NCBI GenBank assembly: GCA_015222115.1 | Contig: JADFUO010000397.1 | Coordinates: 1 to 7,102 of the forward strand | Reading direction: 5' to 3' | From: Bacteroidota bacterium | Lineage (GTDB): Bacteria; Bacteroidota; Bacteroidia; Bacteroidales; JADFUO01 | DNA: 7,102 nt | In this document: positions 1 through 6,359 of the stretch, in pieces | How the letters are laid out: each line of letters starts with the position of its first letter | Position numbering within the stretch: the first letter of the stretch is position 1 | Program-made: the position numbers and the translations under genes | The notes under the pieces: generated by a model | The model's database searches: none | Told to the model about the DNA's origin: nothing | Seen by the model: the letters and a program-made list of their open reading frames with translations, nothing else

Positions 1-1
1 A

Positions 2-1984
2 ATTACTGAACCAATAATAAAAAATGTAGTAGGTCCGGATGCAGAATTTTTACGAATTGGTTTCAGGTTTGATGGTGCAAATTCTAAAGATGAAAAATAT
101 GTTGCTTTGATTGATAATATTTTAAGTAACAGACAGGCGGGCTTGATTGACCTTAATCTGGTACAGGAGCAAAAAGTTTTAGGAGCAGGTTCTTATGCCT
201 ACTTTTTGATTGATTACGGTATTCATGTTTTATATGGAAATCCCCGTGAAGGACAAACTCTGGAAGAAGTTAAAGACTTATTGCTTACAGAAGTAGAAAA
301 AATTAAAAACGGTGATTTTGAAGATTGGCTGATAGAAGCGGTTATTAATGATTTTCGCTTGTCAGAAATACGTTCACAGGAAAGCAATTTCAGAGCTTTT
401 GATTTTGTAGATGCTTTTATTAAAGAAGTAGATTGGGCAGATCAGGTAAAATTTATTGATGAACTGGAAAAAATTACAAAAGAAGACCTTGTAAAATTTG
501 CTAATGAGCATTATAAAGATAACTATGTGGTAGTTTATAAAAGAACTGGAAAAGATACTACTGCTGTTAAAATAGATAAACCACAGATAACTTCAATTGA
601 TATTAACCGTGAGGCACAATCGGAGTTTTATAAAGAATTTATTTCAGAAGAACCTGAAAAGCTTAAACCCGTTTTTGTTGATTTTGAAAAAGTAATTTCT
701 TATGTTGATTTAAATCCTGATGTAAAACTGAACTATCTTGAAAATACGACAAATGAACTGTTTTCATTGAACTATATAATTGATATGGGTAAAGATAATA
801 TTAAAGAATTACCTATTGCAGTTAACTATCTTCCGTATTTAGGTACTGATAAGTACAGTCCGGCTGAATTACAGGAGGAATTCTTTAAATTAGGAATAAG
901 TATGGGAGTTTATACAGGGAAAGACCGTTCGTATGTTTATATCTCAGGATTACAGAAATCATTTGAAAAAGGAATAAAATTACTTGAACATGTGCTGGCA
1001 AATGTTAAACCCGACCAAAAGGTTTATGATGATTATGTTGATGGTATTTTAAAAGAAAGGTCTGATGCAAAACTCAGTAAGTCGGCTATTCTTTGGAGCG
1101 GGTTATTCAATTACGGAAAATATGGCGAAAAATCTTCATTCACCGATATTTTTTCAGGAAACGAATTACGTGAGATTAATCCTAAACATTTGTCGGATCT
1201 GCTTAAAAAACTTTATTCTTTTAAACATAAAATATTTTATTATGGTCCCGAAAGTATTGAAAAAGTTCAGAATGTTGTGAATAATTTTCATAAAATACCT
1301 GCCGAACTAATGGAATACCCGCAAGCTGTTAAATATCCCGAATTAGCAACTGATAAAAACAAAGTCTATTTTGTTGATTATGATATGGTTCAGGCTAATC
1401 TTGTAATGTTATCAAAAGGTGATGAATTTAATAAAGACCTAATTCCCGAAGCACGGTTGTTTGGAGAGTATTACGGCAGTGGTCTTTCATCAATTGTTTT
1501 TCAGGAGATAAGAGAAGCAAAAGCATTGGCTTATAGTGCTTTTGCTGTGTTTTCTATTCCACCTAAAGTTGATTTATCAAATTACATATACACTTTTGTA
1601 GCTACTCAGGCAGATAAAATCAAAACAGCTTCTGAAGCAATGCTTGATTTGATGAATAATATGCCTGAAGCACAAATTCAGTTTGATGCAGCACGTGAGG
1701 CGATTTTAGCAAAAATTGAAACCGAAAGAATTACCAAATCAAATATTTTCTGGACTTATCAAAGAAATCTTGACAGGGGTATAGATTATGATATTCGTAA
1801 GGATGTTTATGAATATATAAAAACTGTAAATATGGATGAGTTCAGTAAATTTTTTGATGAGCAGATTAAAGATAAGAATTATACTTTCCTGATTATTGGT
1901 GATAAAGAAGAAGTTGACATGAATGTATTGAAAAAATTAGGAACGGTTAAGGAATTGACATTAGAGGAGATATTTAATTATTAA
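2..1984 (+). CDS. M16 family metallopeptidase (pitrilysin/insulinase-like), 5'-truncated by the window edge
   Basis: The frame is open from the first bases (ITEPIIKNVV...) to TAA at 1982-1984, giving 660 visible residues; the true start lies upstream, and the TTG at 107 is an internal leucine. Residues 1 to about 170 look like the second domain of the first M16 half. Residues about 240-435 are a third M16 domain with the LGT/YSPAEL pattern that normally follows the zinc motif, but the HxxEH position reads IAVNY (272-276), so this half cannot bind zinc. Residues about 455-640 are the last domain, with the conserved SGLSSIVFQEIREAKALAYS block; R504 and Y511 match the substrate-contacting Arg/Tyr pair of the family. 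The C-terminal KELTLEEIF stretch is, from memory, usual in Bacteroidota members. The catalytic HxxEH half, and any signal peptide, would be upstream and unseen. Full-length relatives have about 900-1000 residues. Role inferred: clam-shell peptidase degrading peptides, usually periplasmic or envelope-associated. The neighbour polA converges on it. Confidence 0.9.
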   Translation: MTEPIIKNVVGPDAEFLRIGFRFDGANSKDEKYVALIDNILSNRQAGLIDLNLVQEQKVLGAGSYAYFLIDYGIHVLYGNPREGQTLEEVKDLLLTEVEKIKNGDFEDWLIEAVINDFRLSEIRSQESNFRAFDFVDAFIKEVDWADQVKFIDELEKITKEDLVKFANEHYKDNYVVVYKRTGKDTTAVKIDKPQITSIDINREAQSEFYKEFISEEPEKLKPVFVDFEKVISYVDLNPDVKLNYLENTTNELFSLNYIIDMGKDNIKELPIAVNYLPYLGTDKYSPAELQEEFFKLGISMGVYTGKDRSYVYISGLQKSFEKGIKLLEHVLANVKPDQKVYDDYVDGILKERSDAKLSKSAILWSGLFNYGKYGEKSSFTDIFSGNELREINPKHLSDLLKKLYSFKHKIFYYGPESIEKVQNVVNNFHKIPAELMEYPQAVKYPELATDKNKVYFVDYDMVQANLVMLSKGDEFNKDLIPEARLFGEYYGSGLSSIVFQEIREAKALAYSAFAVFSIPPKVDLSNYIYTFVATQADKIKTASEAMLDLMNNMPEAQIQFDAAREAILAKIETERITKSNIFWTYQRNLDRGIDYDIRKDVYEYIKTVNMDEFSKFFDEQIKDKNYTFLIIGDKEEVDMNVLKKLGTVKELTLEEIFNY

Positions 1985-2011
1985 AATTTTGTTAATTTAT
2001 TCAATTTAATT

Positions 2012-2039
2012 GTAGAGACGAGGCATGCCTCGTCTCTAC
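2012..2039. repeat. Perfect 28-bp GC-rich palindrome between convergent genes
   Basis: The arm GTAGAGACGAGGCA is followed directly by its exact reverse complement, centred between 2025 and 2026, with no mismatch and no spacer. The flanking bases (T2011, C2040) do not pair, so the palindrome ends sharply. It is 16/28 GC, in a gap that is otherwise very AT-rich. Intergenic palindromes beginning GTAGAGACG are, as I recall, dispersed in many copies in some Bacteroidota and cyanobacterial genomes, so this may be one copy of such a family. I see no flanking target duplication and only one copy in this window. Confidence 0.85.
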
Positions 2040-2047
2040 CTTTTATT
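2012..2047 (+). terminator. Possible intrinsic terminator for the M16 gene, perhaps bidirectional
   Basis: The 28-bp palindrome would fold in RNA into a strong stem of about 12 bp with a four-base loop. On the + strand it is followed by C, TTTT, A and TTT, a short interrupted U-tract, 27 bases after the M16 stop. On the - strand it lies about 38 bases after the polA stop but is followed by an A/T mix with no U-run, so termination of polA is less well supported. A second small inverted repeat (TTCTGA at 2063-2068 and TCAGAA at 2071-2076) sits just beyond the polA stop. Position between two convergent genes supports a terminator role; the poor U-tract argues for caution. Confidence 0.4.
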
Positions 2048-2077
2048 TCCATCATTCCAATATTCTGAGTTCAGAAA

Positions 2078-4861
2078 TTAATGTGCCTCCAGCCAGTTTT
2101 TACCTGAATTCATATCAACAACCACAGGCACATTCATTTTGATGGCATTTTTCATTTTATCTTCAACAATTTGTTTTACAATTTCCAATTCGTTTTTATT
2201 AGTGTCAAATACTAATTCGTCATGTACCTGAAGTATCATTTTTGATTTTAAATTTCTTTCTTCAAACTCCCTGAAAATATTTATCATTGCTATTTTTATC
2301 ATATCGGCCGAAGAACCCTGTATTGGTGCATTAATGGCGTTTCTTTCGGCGAAACCACGTACAACGGCATTATTTGAATTAATGTCGCGCAAGTATCTTC
2401 GTCGTCCCATTATAGTTTCAGCATAGCCGTTTTCACGGGCAAACTCTATGGTTTTATTCATATATTCTTTAATGCCGGGATATTTGATAAAATATTGATT
2501 GATAATTTCAGCGGCTTCTTTTCTGGGAATGTTTAATCTTTCGGATAAGCCGAATGCAGAAATTCCATAGATAATTCCAAAATTTACAGTTTTTGCATTT
2601 CGCCTCATATCTTTTGTAACCTCGTCAAGCGGAACATCATAAACCTTTGATGCTGTATCAGCGTGAATATCCAAGCCATTCCGAAAAGCTTCAATCATTC
2701 CTTTATCTTTACTTAATTCGGCAATGATGCGGAGTTCAATTTGTGAATAATCTGCGGAAAGCAGGACATAGTTGTCATTACGCGGGACAAAAGCTTTGCG
2801 GATTTCCCTGCCCCGTTCGGTGCGTACAGGAATATTCTGCAAATTAGGATTGTTTGAGCTTAACCTTCCGGTTGCAGTAACCGCCTGATTATATGAGGTG
2901 TGAATACGTCCGTCCCTTGGATTAATTAATTCAGGTAAAGCATCAACATAAGTGGACTTGAGTTTTGTTAACGAACGGTAATCAAGGATTTTTGGAATTA
3001 TAGGATGTTTATTTATTAATTTTTGAAGAATATCTTCAGCTGTGGAATATTGTTTTGTTTTTGTTAATTTGGGTTTATCTGTTATTACAAGTTTTTCAAA
3101 AAGAATTTCACCCAATTGTTTTGGAGAAGAAATATTAAATTCCTGTCCTGCCAGTTCATAAATTTGTTTTTCCAGTTCCTGGATTTCCTTTTGAAGTTCA
3201 ACAGAATATTCATTCAGAGCTTTAACATCTAATTTAACTCCTTCGGCTTCCATTGATGAAAGCACAGGTACAAGCGGAATTTCAATATCTTCAAATAATT
3301 TTAATGTTTTTGTTTCTTTAAGCATTGACTCAAAAACATGGCGAAGCTGCAAAGTTATATCAGCATCTTCACAGGCATAATCTTTTAGAATTTCCGGGTC
3401 AACCGTGAGAATACTTAACTGATTTTTTCCTTTTTTGCCAATCAGCGATTCTATTGAAACAGGTTTATAGTTTAAATAAGTTTCAGCTAAAAAATCCATA
3501 TTATGCCGTAAATCGGGCTGGATAAGATAATGTGCCAGCATTGTGTCAAAAAATTTTCCTTTCACATTTATTTCATACCATTTTAAAATTGAAATATCAA
3601 ATTTAAGGTTTTGACCGATTTTTTCAATTTCCGGATTTTGTAAAACACTTTTAAATTCATTTACAATTTTTTGGCAATCATTATAATTTTCAGGAAGAGG
3701 AACATAATAAGCTTCTTTTGGTTTGAAAGAAAAGGATATTCCGACCAATTCCGAATTATTTGCATCAAGTCCGGTGGTTTCTGTATCAAAACAAAAAGAT
3801 TTTTGCTGACTCAGTTTTACTATCAATTCCTTTTGTTTTTCTGCCGTATCAATTAAAAAATAATTATGCTCAGTATTACTTATAGTTGCCTTGTCAGTTA
3901 AAAGTTCCTTTTCGGTTGCCTTATCAGTAATATCAGAAAATAAATTTGCGTGTAGCTGTTGATTTTCATATTTTTTTAAAGATAAATCAGTAAATACTCT
4001 TTTTGCAAATTGTCTGAATTCAAGTTCATCAAAAAGTTGTTTTAAGGCAGTTTTATCCGGTTCTCTAATTTCTAATTGTTTTTCATCAAAATCAACAGGA
4101 ACATCAAGAATTATTGTTGCAAGATTTTTTGAAAGTAATGCCTGCTGACTGAATTTTTCAAGATTTTCTTTAAGTTTACCTTTGAGCTTGTCGGTGTTTT
4201 GAAGCAAGTTTTCAATATTATCAAATTCGACAATTAATTTTGAGGCGGTTTTTTCACCAATACCGGGCACACCAGGAATATTGTCGGAAGCATCGCCCCA
4301 TAATCCTAAAATATCAATAAGCTGTTCAGGGCGTTTAATACCGTATTTCATACAAATATCAGGTACTCCGAGAATTTCAGATTTATTGCCCATGCGGGCA
4401 GGTTTATACATTAAAATATGTTTTGAAACTAACTGCCCGAAATCTTTATCGGGAGTAACCATATATGTTGTATATCCGTTATATTCGGCTTTTTTTGATA
4501 TTGTTCCGATAATATCATCGGCTTCATAACTGTCAACATACAAAATCGGGATATTAAAAGCTTCAATTAATTTTTTGATATAAGGAATAGCTATTGAAAT
4601 ATCTTCGGGCATTGCTAAACGGTTAGCTTTGTACTCAATATATTCTTCATGGCGAATCGTTGGAACGATAGAATCAAAAGCAACCCCGATATGTGTAGGC
4701 TTTTCATTTTTTATAACATCATAAAGAGAGTTTGCAAACCCAAGAATCGCAGAGGTATTTAATCCTTTGGAATTAATTCTTGGATTTTTGTTTAATGCAA
4801 AATAAGCACGGTAAATCAGTGCCATTGCATCAAGCAGGAAAAGTTTTTTTGTTTCGGGCAT
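2078..4861 (-). CDS. polA: DNA polymerase I, with 5' nuclease and active-looking proofreading domain
   Basis: 927 residues, the usual length for the family. The enzyme fills gaps and removes RNA primers in lagging-strand synthesis and excision repair. The 5' nuclease (about 5-290) shows LLDAMALIYRAY with D11, D63 in VAFDS, EADD at 113-116, D138/D140 in TPDKD, and D190/D193 before the helix-hairpin-helix GVPGIGEKTA. The 3'-5' exonuclease (about 330-510) keeps all its carboxylates: D359 and E361 (FDTETTGLD), D422 (QNLKFD), Y495 and D499 (YACED), so proofreading is predicted active. The polymerase domain has TGRLSSNNPNLQNIP at 664-678, motif A with D704 (DYSQIELR), motif B with R753, K757, F761 and Y765, and motif C HDE at 880-882. 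Numbering falls one short of E. coli Pol I throughout. F761 corresponds to E. coli F762, which discriminates against dideoxynucleotides. The ATG is fixed by an in-frame stop at 4877-4879 with no other usual start between. No Shine-Dalgarno is visible. It diverges from the PhoH gene, with a good promoter box upstream. Confidence 0.98.
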   Translation of the reverse strand: MPETKKLFLLDAMALIYRAYFALNKNPRINSKGLNTSAILGFANSLYDVIKNEKPTHIGVAFDSIVPTIRHEEYIEYKANRLAMPEDISIAIPYIKKLIEAFNIPILYVDSYEADDIIGTISKKAEYNGYTTYMVTPDKDFGQLVSKHILMYKPARMGNKSEILGVPDICMKYGIKRPEQLIDILGLWGDASDNIPGVPGIGEKTASKLIVEFDNIENLLQNTDKLKGKLKENLEKFSQQALLSKNLATIILDVPVDFDEKQLEIREPDKTALKQLFDELEFRQFAKRVFTDLSLKKYENQQLHANLFSDITDKATEKELLTDKATISNTEHNYFLIDTAEKQKELIVKLSQQKSFCFDTETTGLDANNSELVGISFSFKPKEAYYVPLPENYNDCQKIVNEFKSVLQNPEIEKIGQNLKFDISILKWYEINVKGKFFDTMLAHYLIQPDLRHNMDFLAETYLNYKPVSIESLIGKKGKNQLSILTVDPEILKDYACEDADITLQLRHVFESMLKETKTLKLFEDIEIPLVPVLSSMEAEGVKLDVKALNEYSVELQKEIQELEKQIYELAGQEFNISSPKQLGEILFEKLVITDKPKLTKTKQYSTAEDILQKLINKHPIIPKILDYRSLTKLKSTYVDALPELINPRDGRIHTSYNQAVTATGRLSSNNPNLQNIPVRTERGREIRKAFVPRNDNYVLLSADYSQIELRIIAELSKDKGMIEAFRNGLDIHADTASKVYDVPLDEVTKDMRRNAKTVNFGIIYGISAFGLSERLNIPRKEAAEIINQYFIKYPGIKEYMNKTIEFARENGYAETIMGRRRYLRDINSNNAVVRGFAERNAINAPIQGSSADMIKIAMINIFREFEERNLKSKMILQVHDELVFDTNKNELEIVKQIVEDKMKNAIKMNVPVVVDMNSGKNWLEAH
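3885..3930 (-). repeat. Two-copy short direct repeat inside the polA interdomain linker
   Basis: The 16-base units at 3885-3900 (GTTGCCTTGTCAGTTA, + strand) and 3915-3930 (GTTGCCTTATCAGTAA) match at 14 of 16 positions with a 30-bp period. In the protein this gives TDKAT twice, at residues 312-316 and 322-326, in the flexible segment joining the 5' nuclease to the exonuclease. The period is a multiple of three, so the reading frame is kept. It looks like a small in-frame tandem duplication in a tolerant linker; chance similarity is possible at this size. Confidence 0.5.
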
Positions 4862-4898
4862 AATATTTTTAACAGATTAATTTTTGATAAGTAATTAA

Positions 4899-4925
4899 CA
4901 AAGATAATTAAATACACATAATCAA
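4899..4925 (-). promoter_or_regulatory. Candidate Bacteroidota-type promoter for polA
   Basis: Read on the - strand, TTG (4925-4923, inside TTTTG) is followed after 16 bases by TATCTTTG (4906-4899), a full match to the Bacteroidota -7 consensus TAnnTTTG; the upstream TTG matches the -33 element. The spacer is slightly shorter than the usual 17-23 bases. The box ends 37 bases before the polA ATG, which implies a leader of roughly 30 nucleotides. The match is seen in the sequence; promoter activity is inferred. Confidence 0.6.
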
Positions 4926-4949
4926 AATTAAATTAAATAAAATTATGGA

Positions 4950-4976
4950 TTGAGATTTAAGAATTGCTTAATTTTA
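4950..4976 (+). promoter_or_regulatory. Weak candidate promoter for the PhoH gene
   Basis: TTG at 4950-4952 is followed after 16 bases by TAATTTTA at 4969-4976, which matches TAnnTTTG except for the final G. The spacing equals that of the polA candidate on the other strand. The box ends 41 bases before the ATG. The surroundings are so AT-rich that a near match can arise by chance, so this is only the best of several poor options. Confidence 0.3.
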
Positions 4977-5000
4977 CAGTTTAAAAAGATTATTTATTTT

Positions 5001-5018
5001 TTATTCAAGATTGAATAA
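5001..5018. promoter_or_regulatory. Inverted repeat overlapping the PhoH start codon (operator or hairpin candidate)
   Basis: TTATTCAA (5001-5008) and TTGAATAA (5011-5018) are exact reverse complements separated by GA. The right arm ends on the A of the ATG. As DNA it is an 18-bp dyad of the kind bound by dimeric repressors; as RNA it would be a weak AU-rich hairpin at the ribosome-binding region. The right arm also contains the in-frame stop TGA at 5012-5014. No second copy appears in the window, and AT-rich composition makes chance a real alternative. Confidence 0.35.
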
Positions 5019-6355
5019 TGGCAAAAAGAAAATCAAAACAGAAAAAAATATTTGTTCTTGACACATCTGTAATTCTTTATAATCACGATGCAATCAACAG
5101 TTTTGAAGATAATGATGTGGCAATTCCAATCACAGTTTTAGAGGAGTTGGATAATTTTAAAAAAGGTAATGATACGATAAATTTTGAAGCAAGAGAGTTC
5201 ATTCGCATAATGGACAGGCTTTCCGGAAAATTTACTTTACAAAACTGGATTTCGCTGAATGGAGCTGAAAAAGGAAGGTTTAAAGTTATTATGAATGAGC
5301 AAAGTGAAATGGATGCCCGGAAAATATTTGGTGAAAATAAACCCGACCACCGGATATTGAATGCAACTTTAGTCTTAACTGAAGAAAACCCTGATAAGAA
5401 AGTGATTCTTGTAACCAAGGATATTAATCTTAGGATTAAAGCCAAATCATTGAGTATTCCGGCTGAAGATTTTGAAACCGGCAAAATCAAAGATGTAGAT
5501 TCATTGTATTCGGGGAAATCGGTTATTGAAGATGTTGATAAAGATATTATTGATAAAATTTATAATGAGGGCTTTTGTTCCTTGAAGGAAATTGGAGTAA
5601 GTGATGCTATTCCAAATCATTATTTTATTTTAAAGAACATTAAAACATCGGCGTTAACATTTTATAATCCTGTAACAAAACTTATTGAACGTGTTGTAAA
5701 ACGTCCGGCTTATAAAATTATGCCACGTAATGCCGAGCAGGTTTTTGCTTTACATGCTATCCTTAATCCTGAGGTGAAATTAGTTACCTTGCAGGGAGTT
5801 GCAGGTACAGGAAAAACTTTACTTGCTCTTGCCGGCACTCTTGAACAAAGAAGAAGATTCAAACAATTATACCTTGCCCGACCAATAGTTCCGCTTAGTA
5901 ATAAAGATATCGGATATTTACCGGGTGACATTAAGGATAAAATTAGTCCTTATATGGAGCCGTTATGGGATAACCTGAAATTTATTCAAAATCAGTACAA
6001 GGAAAATGATAAAGAATATAAAGCCATAAATACTGCTGTTGATAGCGAAAAATTAGTTGTCACACCTTTAGCATATATTAGGGGAAGAAGTATTTCAAAT
6101 GTGTGTTTTATTGTTGATGAAGCCCAGAATCTTACTCCTCATGAAGTAAAAACAATCATTACAAGGGCAGGGGAGAACACAAAAATTATTTTTACAGGCG
6201 ATATTTATCAGATTGATACTCCTTACCTTGATTCGCAAAGTAACGGCTTGTCATACATGATTGACAAAATAAAACATCATGAAATTTATGCTCATGTAAG
6301 ACTGGAAAAGGGTGAGCGGTCGGAGTTGGCTAATTTGGCGAATGATTTGTTGTAA
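5018..6355 (+). CDS. phoH: PIN-PhoH fusion protein (PhoH2/YlaK-type), predicted RNase and ATPase
   Basis: 445 residues in two domains, the standard length for this fusion. The N-terminal PIN ribonuclease domain (about 10-150) keeps the acidic metal-binding set: D15 in FVLDTSVIL, E42/E43 in VLEELDNFKK, D110 in PDHRILNATL and D135 in LVTKDINLRIKA. The C-terminal PhoH P-loop domain (about 235-445) has Walker A GVAGTGKT (260-267, K266), the family ARP...DIGYLPGD block (287-304), RGRS (355-358), Walker B FIVDEAQN with D367/E368, the TGD sensor at 393-395 and a terminal ERS with R434. The family couples ATP use to RNA unwinding and cleavage in characterised mycobacterial PhoH2; the same activity here is inferred. 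The first residues (MAKRKSKQKK) are strongly basic. The ATG is fixed by an in-frame TGA at 5012-5014. No Shine-Dalgarno is visible. The 156-bp upstream gap holds no small ORF, so the PhoAT partner of actinobacterial systems is absent. The next gene converges with 4 bp between stop codons. Confidence 0.96.
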   Translation: MAKRKSKQKKIFVLDTSVILYNHDAINSFEDNDVAIPITVLEELDNFKKGNDTINFEAREFIRIMDRLSGKFTLQNWISLNGAEKGRFKVIMNEQSEMDARKIFGENKPDHRILNATLVLTEENPDKKVILVTKDINLRIKAKSLSIPAEDFETGKIKDVDSLYSGKSVIEDVDKDIIDKIYNEGFCSLKEIGVSDAIPNHYFILKNIKTSALTFYNPVTKLIERVVKRPAYKIMPRNAEQVFALHAILNPEVKLVTLQGVAGTGKTLLALAGTLEQRRRFKQLYLARPIVPLSNKDIGYLPGDIKDKISPYMEPLWDNLKFIQNQYKENDKEYKAINTAVDSEKLVVTPLAYIRGRSISNVCFIVDEAQNLTPHEVKTIITRAGENTKIIFTGDIYQIDTPYLDSQSNGLSYMIDKIKHHEIYAHVRLEKGERSELANLANDLL

Positions 6356-6359
6356 AAAG

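Noticed and set aside
107..109. TTG as the start of the M16 gene
   Set aside because: The frame is open and M16-like back to base 2, so this is an internal leucine codon.
4877..4898. Inverted repeat TTAATT...AATTAA in the polA leader
   Set aside because: The arms are six A/T-only bases in a region that is nearly all A/T, so chance is enough to explain it.
4862..5017. A small gene, riboswitch or tRNA in the divergent intergenic region
   Set aside because: The ATG at 4945 reaches a stop after two codons, and I see no G/C-bearing stems or conserved RNA motifs; promoters and leaders account for the space.
5083..5490. 135-codon open frame on the - strand
   Set aside because: It lies opposite the PIN domain coding sequence, resembles no family I know, and the + strand protein there has clear catalytic motifs.
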